Source: an uncultured Collinsella sp. (GTDB taxonomy: Bacteria > Actinomycetota > Coriobacteriia > Coriobacteriales > Coriobacteriaceae). Taken from it: a stretch of DNA of 64,000 nucleotides. Made by a program: the position numbers and the translations under genes. The stretch spans positions 1 through 64,000 of the forward strand of contig UQAU01000008.1 in the NCBI GenBank assembly GCA_900539035.1, written 5' to 3'. Within the stretch, counting starts at the first letter, position 1. The number at the start of each line of letters is the position of its first letter. The notes under the pieces are model-generated. The model saw only the letters and a list, made by a program, of their open reading frames with translations. It was not told the DNA's origin and ran no database searches. Below, one piece after another: positions 40,495-48,390 of this stretch.

Positions 40495-40740
40495 CTACTC
40501 GGCTGCCTCGTCAGCAGCGGCCTCGCTCTGGGTGATGTAGGCCGCCTCGGCAACCATGTCGTCGACATTGGCCTTGGCCTGCTCGACCATGTCCTGGTAG
40601 CAGTTCTTGATGCGCATGCCGCACGCGATACCCTGCACGCAGGCATTCTTGACCGGAGCGCTGGTAAGCAGCTTGATGCCGGCCGTGCCAAGCAGAAAAC
40701 CGCCACCGACAAGCAGGGTATTGAACGTCGACTTCTTCAT
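40495..40740 (-). CDS. small DUF6110-like membrane protein
   Basis: This 81-aa protein has a hydrophobic N-terminal helix (FNTLLVGGGFLLGTAGIKLL, about 5-24) with Gly-rich character. A soluble part with two Cys (NACVQGIACGMRIKNCYQDM) follows, then a Glu/Ala tail. Proteins of this type are found next to P1B ATPases in actinobacteria and Firmicutes, so it may be a metal chaperone or regulator of the pump. The operon is preceded by a promoter with a dyad at 40831. Confidence 0.7.
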   Translation of the reverse strand: MKKSTFNTLLVGGGFLLGTAGIKLLTSAPVKNACVQGIACGMRIKNCYQDMVEQAKANVDDMVAEAAYITQSEAAADEAAE

Positions 40741-40827
40741 GTTGCTTCTCCCTTTTGCCGCATTGGACGCGGCACGGTGCCTCAGCACCCGAGTAAACAA
40801 GTTTGCTCGAGCACACTTTTGGAAAAT

Positions 40828-40856
40828 AGTTTAGTTTATCTAACTATTAAGGTCAA
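40828..40856 (-). promoter_or_regulatory. promoter with metal-regulator-like dyad for the ATPase operon
   Basis: Minus strand: TTGACC (40851-40856), 17-bp spacer, TAAACT (40828-40833). The dyad TTAGTTTATCTAA (40831-40843) overlaps the -10 box and recalls DtxR/MntR-type operators. The regulator is not in the window. Confidence 0.55.
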
Positions 40857-40929
40857 CAAAGGTTAACTTTTTGGAAATCTTGAGGCGCGATGTGACCAAG
40901 GGGACAGTCTCTTTGTCACCCGCACAAAA

Positions 40930-41008
40930 ATGAGGGCACCAACGGCGCCCTCATTCACCAAATTCCATTCAGCCCACCTGACCCGAACGGCCGAGTCGTC
41001 ACAGAACC
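40930..41008. repeat. 79-bp repeat unit, copy A
   Basis: It starts with a hairpin (GAGGGC with GCCCTC around CACCAACGGC) and ends at GTCGTCACAGAACC. It is about 85 percent identical to copy B at 41064-41142, with a start-to-start distance of 134 bp. The second half (from CCTGACCCGAACGGCC on) is the most conserved. Confidence 0.85.
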
Positions 41009-41063
41009 CAGGAGCCCCGGCAGGGCGGGTGCTTGCTCAAAATGAGTTCCCCTCAAAAAAACA

Positions 41064-41142
41064 ATGGGCGTGCCAACGGCGCGCCCATTCACTCAATTCC
41101 ATTCAGCCTACCTGACCCGAACGGCCGAGTCGTCACGGAACC
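41064..41142. repeat. 79-bp repeat unit, copy B
   Basis: Same layout as copy A, with the hairpin changed by paired substitutions (GGGCG with CGCCC) so that the stem is kept. Its end runs into the 38-bp inverted repeat. A third, eroded hairpin GGAGGCGCC/GGCGCCTCC follows at about 41191. Confidence 0.85.
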
Positions 41143-41272
41143 GAGGGGCCGGGCGCAGGGCCTTGCCTCTCAATGAGTTCCGCACGAACAGGAGGCGCCA
41201 GTGGCGCCTCCGTCGTGAGTCAGGACTGTCCGAAATTGAGAGGCAAGGCCCTGCGCCCGGCCCCTCGGTTCC
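41137..41272. repeat. 38-bp perfect inverted repeat behind gatB
   Basis: Arms 41137-41174 and 41235-41272 are perfect reverse complements, with a 60-nt loop that holds its own hairpin. The right arm ends 3 bp from the gatB stop. It could terminate the gatCAB transcript, or be a MITE-like element. Confidence 0.9.
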
Positions 41273-41275
41273 CGC

Positions 41276-42952
41276 TTACGAGAGCGACGTTCTCAGCAAC
41301 TCGTTGAAGAGCTTCGGGTTGCCCTTGCCGCGGCTCGCCTTCATGCACTGGCCCACCAAAAAGCCGATGACCTTCTGGTTGCCGTCACGATACTGCTGCG
41401 CCTGATCGGCACAGTTAGCCAGCACCTCGTCCACAATCGGCTGCAGCGCGCCGGCATCGCTCACCTGACGCATGCCGCGCTCGTCGACGATCTTGTTGGG
41501 ATCGTCGCCGGTCTGGGCCATGGCCTCAAAGACCTCGTGCGCCTGGTTGGAGCTAATGGCATCGGTCGCCAGCAGCTTGGCAAGAGCCGCCACCTGAGCC
41601 GGCGCAATGCCGGACTCGGCGAGCGACACGCCCGCGCCCTTAAGATAGGCGATCATCTCGTTCACCAGCAGGTTTGCAACCGTCTGGGCCTCCTTGCCGG
41701 CCATACCGGCAGCGGCGGCCTCAAAGAACTCAGCAAACTCGGGGTCGCCGGCAATCTGCTCGGCATCAGCCGCCTTAATGCCAAAGTCGGCCTCAAAACG
41801 GGCACGCTTGGCATCGGGCAGCTCGGGAATCTCGCCACGGCAGCGGTCGATGAACTCATCGTCCAGATCGAACGGCGCCAGATCGGGGTCGGGGAACAGG
41901 CGGTAGTCGTCGGCCGTTTCCTTCACACGCATGACCACGGTGCGCTTGCGGCTGGGCTCCCAGTGGCGGGTCTCTTGATAGATGATGCCGCCCTCCTCGA
42001 GCACCTCGGCCTGACGGCAGATCTCGTAGGCAAGGCCATCGTGCAGGCTCTTAAACGAGTTGAGGTTCTTGAGCTCGGTCTTGGTGCCAAGCTTGGTCTC
42101 GCCACGGCGACGCAGCGACACGTTTCCGTCGCAGCGCATGGAACCCTTCTCCATGGAGCAGTCCGAAATGCCCAGCGTCACAAAGATGCGACGGAGCTTC
42201 TCCATAAACAGGCGCGCTTCCTCGGGCGTGCGCAGATCGGGCTCGGTGACGAGCTCGATCAGCGGCGTGCCGCAGCGGTTGTAGTCGACGAGCGACTCGG
42301 CCGCGGCGGTAATGCGGCCCTCGGCACCGCCCACGTGCACCATCTTGGCGGCGTCCTCCTCCATGTGGATGCGCAGGATGCGGATAGGCACCGTGTAGGA
42401 ACCGTCCTTGCGACGCTCGGGCATCTGCAGGTTGGACGCGTCGTAGCTGGCCAGGTGGCCGGCGCGCTGATTGCCCTCACGCATGGTCGACGTCATGGAC
42501 GTGGACAGGCCCTCGGCGTTGGCCGAGGCGCTCGCCAGGCTCTGAGCCTCGGCCTCGCCAAACGCGCAGTCGGGGCGCTCGGCGGCACCGCGACCGGTCA
42601 CGTCCAGGTCCAAGTGACCGTACATGGCAAAAGCGACCGGACCCTGCGTAGTCTGGAAGTTCTTGGCCATATCGGGATAGAAGTAGTGCTTGCGGTAGAA
42701 CATCGAGTGACGCTGGATCTCGCAGTTGGTGGCAAGACCGGCCTTGACGATGCTCTCGATGGCGCGCTTGTTAGGCACCGGCAGGGCGCCGGGCAGGCCC
42801 AGGCACACCGGGCACACGTTGGCGTTGGGCTCGTCATCGTGGCTGAGCTTGCAGTTGCAGAACATCTTGGTATCGAGTGCGGTGAGCTCGGTATGGATCT
42901 CCAGGCCGATCACGGCCTCCCAATCCTGCAGGACCTCGGAAAGCTCCTTCAT
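41276..42952 (-). CDS. gatB: aspartyl/glutamyl-tRNA amidotransferase subunit B
   Basis: This 558-aa subunit B of the tRNA-dependent amidotransferase makes Gln-tRNA(Gln) or Asn-tRNA(Asn) from misacylated tRNA. Family marks: VIGLEIHTEL, CNCKLSHDDEPNANVCPVCLGLPG (zinc Cys), MFYRKHYFYPDMAKNFQTTQ and the C-terminal YqeY-like helical domain. It is about 60 residues longer than usual owing to an Ala/Ser/Glu-rich insert near residues 118-170 (CAFGEAEAQSLASASANAEG). The start overlaps the gatA stop. Confidence 0.96.
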   Translation of the reverse strand: MKELSEVLQDWEAVIGLEIHTELTALDTKMFCNCKLSHDDEPNANVCPVCLGLPGALPVPNKRAIESIVKAGLATNCEIQRHSMFYRKHYFYPDMAKNFQTTQGPVAFAMYGHLDLDVTGRGAAERPDCAFGEAEAQSLASASANAEGLSTSMTSTMREGNQRAGHLASYDASNLQMPERRKDGSYTVPIRILRIHMEEDAAKMVHVGGAEGRITAAAESLVDYNRCGTPLIELVTEPDLRTPEEARLFMEKLRRIFVTLGISDCSMEKGSMRCDGNVSLRRRGETKLGTKTELKNLNSFKSLHDGLAYEICRQAEVLEEGGIIYQETRHWEPSRKRTVVMRVKETADDYRLFPDPDLAPFDLDDEFIDRCRGEIPELPDAKRARFEADFGIKAADAEQIAGDPEFAEFFEAAAAGMAGKEAQTVANLLVNEMIAYLKGAGVSLAESGIAPAQVAALAKLLATDAISSNQAHEVFEAMAQTGDDPNKIVDERGMRQVSDAGALQPIVDEVLANCADQAQQYRDGNQKVIGFLVGQCMKASRGKGNPKLFNELLRTSLS

Positions 42953-44466
42953 TACAGCTCGCCTCCCTTCCCGGCAAAATCGGGCGCGACGGAAAGCGCG
43001 GGCGCACCCGTAGCGGCATCGGCAAAGCCGCGCTCCAGGGCGCGGGCAAACGTGAGCAGCTGACGGTCCTTAAAGGCCGGACCCACCAGCTGGGCAGAAA
43101 CGGGCAGCTGAGTATCCTCGCCCAGGCCCAGCGGCACCGAGATGCCACCGTTGCCGCAAATGTTGAGCGAGATGGTGTACAGGTCGGAAAGGTACATCTG
43201 CGTGGGGTCGCTGATCTCGCCAAACTTAAAGGCCGTGCGCGGCGAGGCGGGCATGAGGATGGTGTCCACCTTGGCATACGCGGCGTCGTAGTCCTGCGTG
43301 ATGAGCGTGCGGGCCTTCTGCGCGGCGTAGTAGTACTTGTCGTACACGCCCGAGCTCAGCAGGTAGGCGCCGAGCATCTGGCGGCGCTTGGCCTCGGCAC
43401 CAAAGCCGTGGGCACGCGAAAGCGAGCTCTGGTCGGACAGGTTGGCGCAGCCCTCCTCCTGATAGCCGTAGCGAATGCCGTCGAAGCGGGCCAGGTTGGA
43501 GAACGCCTCGGCCGGGCCGATGACGTAGTAGGCAGCGATGGCGGCGTCCAGGTGCGGCAGGTCGACCTCGACCAGCTCGGCGCCCTGGTTCTGCAGCTCC
43601 TGGGCGGCGCGCTGAACAGCGGCCTTGACCTCGGGCGTCAGGCCCTCGGCCTCCATAAACGCAGGGATAATGCCCACGCGCTTGCCCTCGATGCTGTCGT
43701 TGAGGTGCTCGGTAAAGTCGACGGCGCAATCCTGGCTGGTGCAGTCGTACGGATCGTGGCCCGCACCGGTAAGCGCGTTCATGGCCAGCGCGACATCCTC
43801 GACCGTGCGGCCAAAGGGGCCCACCTGGTCGAGCGACGAGCCAAAGGCAACCACGCCGTAACGGCTCACGGCGCCATACGTGGGCTTAAAGCCCACCACG
43901 CCGCACAGCGACGCCGGCTGGCGAATGGAGCCGCCGGTGTCCGAGCCCAGCGAGAGCGCGACCTCGCCCGCGGCGACGGCGGCAGCGGAGCCGCCCGAGG
44001 AGCCGCCGGGCACGCGCTCGGTATCCCAGGGGTTGTTGGTGCGGTGGAACGCCGAGCTCTCGGTAGAGCTGCCAAAGGCAAACTCGTCCATGTTGGCCTT
44101 GCCCATGGGCAGGCAGCCGGCATCGAGCATGCGCTGGACGCAGGTGGCGGTGTAGACGCTCTGGTAGTCCCCGAGCATGCGGGAAGCGCAGGTGGTGCGC
44201 GTGCCCACGAGGTTCATGTTGTCCTTAATGGCCAGCGGCACGCCCGCAAGCGGGGGCAGCGGCTTGCCTGCGGCACGGTCGGCATCCACGCGCGCAGCGG
44301 CCTCGAGCGCGAGCTCGGGCGCCACCTGCAGGAATGCCTGGACCCCGCCCTCGCGCGCCTCGATGGCGGCAAGGGAGGCCTGGGCCACCTCGGTAGCGGT
44401 AAAGTCGCCGGCGGCAACGCCCGCGGCGATCTGGGCGGCGGTAAGGGAATCGAAGCTTAGCGCCAT
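42952..44466 (-). CDS. gatA: aspartyl/glutamyl-tRNA amidotransferase subunit A
   Basis: This 504-aa amidase-signature enzyme has the catalytic Lys in GVPLAIKDNMNLVG (about 75-88) and the serine pair in PGGSSGGSAAAVAAGEVAL (about 153-171), with GSDTGGSIRQPASLCG next. It releases ammonia from glutamine or asparagine for GatB. It has normal length and lies in the gatC-gatA-gatB order, overlapping gatC and gatB by single bases. Confidence 0.98.
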   Translation of the reverse strand: MALSFDSLTAAQIAAGVAAGDFTATEVAQASLAAIEAREGGVQAFLQVAPELALEAAARVDADRAAGKPLPPLAGVPLAIKDNMNLVGTRTTCASRMLGDYQSVYTATCVQRMLDAGCLPMGKANMDEFAFGSSTESSAFHRTNNPWDTERVPGGSSGGSAAAVAAGEVALSLGSDTGGSIRQPASLCGVVGFKPTYGAVSRYGVVAFGSSLDQVGPFGRTVEDVALAMNALTGAGHDPYDCTSQDCAVDFTEHLNDSIEGKRVGIIPAFMEAEGLTPEVKAAVQRAAQELQNQGAELVEVDLPHLDAAIAAYYVIGPAEAFSNLARFDGIRYGYQEEGCANLSDQSSLSRAHGFGAEAKRRQMLGAYLLSSGVYDKYYYAAQKARTLITQDYDAAYAKVDTILMPASPRTAFKFGEISDPTQMYLSDLYTISLNICGNGGISVPLGLGEDTQLPVSAQLVGPAFKDRQLLTFARALERGFADAATGAPALSVAPDFAGKGGEL

Positions 44467-44777
44467 TACTCGCTCTCCCCCTCTCCCAAAATGGACGGCA
44501 CGCGGAAGTAGCGGTCGCGCGCGCTGCCGGCGTTTTCGAGCGCGACGTCGAGCGGCAGGTCGCGCTCGGGCTCGCGCAAGTCATCGCCCATCACGTTGGA
44601 CAGGCTTCCGATGGGATGGAACGTGGGCTCCACGTCGGGCAAGTCATATTGCAAGACGGGCTCGAGCATCTGGACGGCGTCGTTCAGGTAGGACGTCATC
44701 TGGGTGAGCTCGTCATCGGTCAGTGCGATTTTTGCGTACTCGGCGATGCCGCGCACGTCTTTCTCGCTGAGTGCCAT
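44466..44777 (-). CDS. gatC: aspartyl/glutamyl-tRNA amidotransferase subunit C
   Basis: This 103-aa subunit stabilises GatA-GatB. Marks: VRGIAEYAKIALTDDELTQM at the start and DLREPERDLPLDVALENAG near residue 70, then YFRVPSIL. ATG 44777 follows GGGAGC; the longer frame to 44795 starts with MRKGAP and is less likely. It is the first gene of the operon; TATACT on the minus strand at about 44813 may be the -10 box. Confidence 0.95.
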   Translation of the reverse strand: MALSEKDVRGIAEYAKIALTDDELTQMTSYLNDAVQMLEPVLQYDLPDVEPTFHPIGSLSNVMGDDLREPERDLPLDVALENAGSARDRYFRVPSILGEGESE

Positions 44778-44933
44778 AGGCGCTCCCTTCCGCATAACAG
44801 ATAAACCGCTCTAGTATACAAGGCAACGCCGCTTGGAGCAGGTGCTTTACCCAAATGCAGCGAAAACGTAACGAGGGCGGCGGGCTGGCAGGCGGCAGGC
44901 TGGCGGTTCTGCAGCGAAACCGCACCGTCCATA

Positions 44934-45017
44934 GCGAAAACCGTCTCGCCCGAAACGAAAACCGTCCCGCCCGCAACGAAAACCGTCGCGTCCACAACGA
45001 AAACCGTCGCGTCCACA
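44934..45017. repeat. 21-bp tandem repeat
   Basis: Four units on the pattern ACGAAAACCGTCGCGTCCACA follow one another; the last two are identical, and a degenerate unit precedes them. The next bases, ACGAAAACCATCACAAC, run directly into the 65-bp palindrome, so the two share the AAAACC(A/G)TC edge. Confidence 0.9.
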
Positions 45018-45021
45018 ACGA

Positions 45022-45086
45022 AAACCATCACAACATTCGACGTTTTTCGTCAAAATCGCGATTTTCATCGAATGTTGTGATGGTTT
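45022..45086 (+). repeat. 65-bp palindromic element, copy 1
   Basis: The ends AAACCATCACAACATTCGA and its exact reverse complement enclose a second imperfect stem around AAAATCGCGATTTT. Located in the gap between gatC and the sortase gene. Confidence 0.93.
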
Positions 45087-45098
45087 GGAAGCCCCCGA

Positions 45099-45131
45099 CC
45101 ACCACAAAGGTGTCTGTCCCCATTGTGGTGG
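45099..45131. repeat. 33-bp palindromic element, copy a
   Basis: CCACCACAAAGG and the nearly complementary CATTGTGGTGG enclose TGTCTGTCCC. Related copies are at 53874, 54829 and 56419. Confidence 0.85.
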
Positions 45132-45145
45132 TTCTGGAGAATGTC

Positions 45146-46084
45146 TTATGCCGAGGCCTTGGCCTTGCGGCGCTTGCGGACCGCGTGGATCACGATGTCC
45201 AGCAGCAACAGCACAATGGCCACGACCACGATGAGCACGGCGAACTCGCGCTTGCCCCAGTGGCGGCCGGCCAGCGACTTTTGCTTATCGACGTCCTTCT
45301 TGTTGTACTTGGTGCGCACACAATGCACCAGCAGGCGATGGTCGTTCACGCCGTAGGGCGTGCAGGTGACGAGCGTCACTTTGTCGGCGCCGGGCTCGAT
45401 GGTCAGCGACTCCATCTCCTCGGGCAGCACGACCTCGGAGTCCACCATCTTATAGGCGAGCGTCTTGTTCATGGTGTGCAGCAGCACCAGGTCGCCGGGC
45501 TCCAGCGAGTGGATGTCGTCGAACATGCTCAGGTTGCGCATGCCCGAGTGCGCGGTGAGCACGCAATGCGTCGAGGTGCCGCCCACCGGCAGGCTCGTGC
45601 CCTCCAGGTGGCCGACGCCCGCCATAAGGACCTCCTCGCTCGTGCCGTGGTAGATGGGCATGCTCACGTCGATGGAGGGGATCTCGACCCAGCTCATCAT
45701 GGGGTCGCGGTCAAAGATGAGCTGCTGAGCGTAGGGCTCGATTTGGTCGGCAGGGAGCTCGGTGGCCTCGCCCGCCAGTTGCTCGTTAAAGGAGCGCGCC
45801 TGCAGCAAGATGCGCTCGCGCTCCTCGGCAGACAGCGCGTCCACGGTGCTGGACACGGTGCTGATCTGGTTGAACACGCCCGAGGCCTCGAGCCGGTCCA
45901 AGATCCACGGCCAGGTCATAAGGCCCACGCCAATAAGGATGATGACGATGGTGATGAGCCGGTCGGCCCAGCGCGGCAGCCGCTTGCGGCGGCGCTTGGG
46001 CTTTGGTTGAGGTTTGGGCTGAGGGCTTGAGCCACCGTTGTCCGTGGCGTTATTGTTCTTCATATGTTTGGCGCCCTGCACCAT
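45146..46084 (-). CDS. class C (pilus-type) sortase
   Basis: This 312-aa membrane transpeptidase has a basic N-terminus, a membrane helix (ITIVIILIGVGLMTWPWIL, about 44-62), the sortase core with LTAHSGM (catalytic His), TLVTCTPYG (catalytic Cys) and NDHRLLVHCVR (Arg). A second C-terminal membrane helix (FAVLIVVVAIVLLLLDIVIH) follows. The C-terminal anchor is typical of class C enzymes that polymerise pilins. It lies downstream of the pilin genes, though separated by terminators. Confidence 0.92.
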   Translation of the reverse strand: MVQGAKHMKNNNATDNGGSSPQPKPQPKPKRRRKRLPRWADRLITIVIILIGVGLMTWPWILDRLEASGVFNQISTVSSTVDALSAEERERILLQARSFNEQLAGEATELPADQIEPYAQQLIFDRDPMMSWVEIPSIDVSMPIYHGTSEEVLMAGVGHLEGTSLPVGGTSTHCVLTAHSGMRNLSMFDDIHSLEPGDLVLLHTMNKTLAYKMVDSEVVLPEEMESLTIEPGADKVTLVTCTPYGVNDHRLLVHCVRTKYNKKDVDKQKSLAGRHWGKREFAVLIVVVAIVLLLLDIVIHAVRKRRKAKASA

Positions 46085-46317
46085 CGCCGGTCACTCCTCT
46101 ACAACTCAAGTTGTCTAAACAAATAATAGCCGATTAGCAAGCTTCCGCGCCGGACAACGCAGCCTGGCAGCATTGCGTAGTGCGAGTATGGGCCCGCATT
46201 TGAGTTTTCAAAATGTCCCGAATCGGCTGGGCGATTCGGGATACAATATCAATAGAAAACGACGCACCCCGCGTAAATGTTTGGGAGCGCGGGCGGCCCA
46301 GTTTTCTGGTTTTGTTA

Positions 46318-46345
46318 AATGCCCGGGATCCTACCCCCGGGCATT
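46318..46345. terminator. hairpin, likely terminator
   Basis: A perfect 10-bp stem AATGCCCGGG/CCCGGGCATT with a loop of about 8 nt. Confidence 0.55.
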
Positions 46346-46490
46346 CTTATTTGCGCTTGTTGCGGCGCAAATGCCTTCTACCGTCCGCACCGCGCGTGCG
46401 CCTACGGACCTTAAACCGAACCTCATACGAGTCAAGAAACGCGATGACGGATGAGTCCGCATCGGACGGTGGAGGCTGCCTGTGTTGTCC

Positions 46491-46529
46491 AAAAAGAACG
46501 GGGCAAACTCCAGCGCGGAGTCTGCCCCG
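46491..46529 (-). terminator. terminator of the pilin operon
   Basis: A 12-pair stem with one mismatch (46499-46511 with 46517-46529), followed on the minus strand by TTCTTTTT. It lies about 100 bp behind the backbone pilin gene. Confidence 0.85.
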
Positions 46530-46629
46530 AAAAGAGAATGGCAAAGCAAGAACGTGGATGGACGAGAAAAGTGTCCGCAAGTCTCATGGCCATCACATCC
46601 CACCTGCCAAAGGGATGGGTGAGCGAGCG

Positions 46630-48282
46630 TTACTCCTGCTCGGACTCCTCAGCCTGCTTACGGCTGCGGATGAGGTGCGCCACACCGATGCACAGCACCG
46701 CGCCACCAGCGATCCAAGTGAAGGTCACACCGTTAAGACCGGTCAGCGGGAGGCCAGAGCCCTTCTTGTTCTGGATGCTGATAGAAATCTGGGTCGTAGT
46801 CGGGTTCTTTACGTCCGCACCAGTGACCATACCAGAATTAGGCTCCGCCTTGAGTTCCGTTAGCATGCCGGTCGCGTTGTACGTAGGCGTCACCTTGATT
46901 TCGAAGTCGGCGATTGTGTTGTATCCCGCAGGTGTCTCACTCTCAGAAATCAGATACGTGCCTTCAACGAGTCCAGGAATAAGGACCTTGTTACCCTCCC
47001 CCGTGGTTTTAAATGTATAAGCTTGGTTCTCGTCATCGGTGAAGCTGCCATCTTTTTTCAGCCATTTACTAACTTTTTTTGTGGTCCCCTCTTGGATCAT
47101 TTTGACCTTAAAGCCAGCAACGAGGTTCGCGCTCTTGTTATCCGGGTCGGTCTTAGTGACATCAAGGCCAAAGACATAGTCAGAAACCTGATCCGACTCA
47201 GAAGTGCCCTTATCACCAGTCATGGGGTTGTTGGAGTAGACAAGTTCGACCTTATTGGTGTTACCAGTGCCTTTATATTCCGCCTTCTCGGTCAGTTTTG
47301 CTTTATAGGTCACAACGACCTTAGAGTCGCCCGTAAGCTTCACGCCTGCGGCTTTTGCAGCAGTCTTAAGATCAGAGAAGGAAATCGTCAGGTCGTGACC
47401 GCCAGTGAGGTTCCCAGAAACGTCCTTAGTCGCGTCAAGGCCTACCGTGTAGCCATTTTCAGGCTGGATAACTTTATCGTTAATTGTCACCTCAACGGAA
47501 CCCTCGATAGCCTCCAATCCAACAGAAAGATGATCCTGGAACGAATATTCGTACTTGGTGAAGGTGTCGATGTTGCTCGCAACGGAGCCAGTCAGTTTAT
47601 ATTCGACCTCCTCGCCAATATACGAGTCACTCACCTTTCCCCAGGCATCGCCCTCACGAACCTGTTTGTCGACAGTGGGAATACTGGTCTTCTCGGTAAT
47701 TGAAACCGCTTCATCTCCGACAACAGCAAAGATAGGGGCGGTGGCGGTTTCGGTGCCTGCGACAGTCTGGGCATCAGTCACAAAGAGCCAATAGCCGTGT
47801 GAAAGGTTGCTGGCAACACCATTCGAAGTGGCCGCGAGATCACTTGAATCATTCAGATCGGTCACCTTAGCCACAGCAGCCGCAATCTTATATGCAGCAG
47901 AGTCAGATGCTACGCTAGTCGTTTTACCGGTGTGCATCACGTTCTTGCTAATCCAATCTGCAGCATCCTGGGCGGTTGCGATATTGGTGACCTTATCGAA
48001 TTCCCTAATCGCTTCCTTAACAGCAGTTTCAACCTTGTCGTTGGCCCATGCGATATTGCTCACAAGCGTCTGGCCGTTCTCATCCTTTGCCACATCAGCG
48101 TCAAATATCTTGTAACCCTTGAATTCGGTATTGTTCCCCGACGCTTTTTCGATGGTCACCGAGCCGGTCGCGGCGCCCTCAGCAAACGCCATGGTCACCG
48201 GCGCCATTACGCCGCCGAAGCTCAACGCCGCTGTGAGGCCGGCGGTTACTGCCAGGCGTGCGATGTTCTTGCTCATGCTCAT
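46630..48282 (-). CDS. major (backbone) pilin, LPLTG-anchored
   Basis: This 550-aa pilin has a signal peptide (LAVTAGLTAALSFGGVMAPV, then AFAEG), repeated Cna_B/isopeptide-type beta domains and the E-box YLISESETPAGY (near residue 460). The end has the sorting signal GLPLTG, a membrane helix and RSRKQAEE. IPTVDKQV (near residue 195) fits a pilin-motif Lys. The sortase would cross-link these subunits into the fibre. Start MSMSKN at 48282 follows GAGGAAAAG; a longer start at 48348 is possible. Confidence 0.88.
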   Translation of the reverse strand: MSMSKNIARLAVTAGLTAALSFGGVMAPVTMAFAEGAATGSVTIEKASGNNTEFKGYKIFDADVAKDENGQTLVSNIAWANDKVETAVKEAIREFDKVTNIATAQDAADWISKNVMHTGKTTSVASDSAAYKIAAAVAKVTDLNDSSDLAATSNGVASNLSHGYWLFVTDAQTVAGTETATAPIFAVVGDEAVSITEKTSIPTVDKQVREGDAWGKVSDSYIGEEVEYKLTGSVASNIDTFTKYEYSFQDHLSVGLEAIEGSVEVTINDKVIQPENGYTVGLDATKDVSGNLTGGHDLTISFSDLKTAAKAAGVKLTGDSKVVVTYKAKLTEKAEYKGTGNTNKVELVYSNNPMTGDKGTSESDQVSDYVFGLDVTKTDPDNKSANLVAGFKVKMIQEGTTKKVSKWLKKDGSFTDDENQAYTFKTTGEGNKVLIPGLVEGTYLISESETPAGYNTIADFEIKVTPTYNATGMLTELKAEPNSGMVTGADVKNPTTTQISISIQNKKGSGLPLTGLNGVTFTWIAGGAVLCIGVAHLIRSRKQAEESEQE

Positions 48283-48390
48283 CTTCTTTTCCTCTGCTTT
48301 CTGCTCGAATTCCATTCGATCGGTCATCGTCTGTCTGTGTCTTAGCATCTGCTTCGCTACGTCTCGCCCCGCTCTCTGTGGGGCTGCCAG

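Larger units (their letters stand above)
40741..41275. other. intergenic region with duplicated 79-bp unit and 38-bp inverted repeat
   Basis: No gene is seen in these 535 bp. They hold the promoter of the ATPase operon, a short imperfect palindrome (about 40896-40919), two 79-bp repeat copies and the long inverted repeat behind gatB, listed separately. Confidence 0.8.
44778..45145. other. intergenic region packed with repeats
   Basis: These 368 bp between gatC and the sortase gene have no gene. They hold the gatC promoter, a 21-bp tandem repeat (44934-45017), one 65-bp palindrome (45022-45086) and one 33-bp palindrome (45099-45131), one after another. Confidence 0.85.
46085..46629. other. 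gap between sortase gene and backbone pilin gene
   Basis: No convincing gene in these 545 bp; open frames here lack protein character. Two hairpins are present (46318-46345 and 46491-46529). The AT-rich stretch at about 46110-46140, just upstream of the sortase start on the minus strand, may hold its own promoter. Confidence 0.7.

Noticed and set aside
44934..45017. CRISPR-like array
   Set aside because: 21-bp units without spacers and no cas genes nearby.
46213..46863. 216-residue plus-strand frame between sortase and pilin genes
   Set aside because: It runs through two terminator hairpins and into the antisense of the pilin gene, with no protein-like composition.
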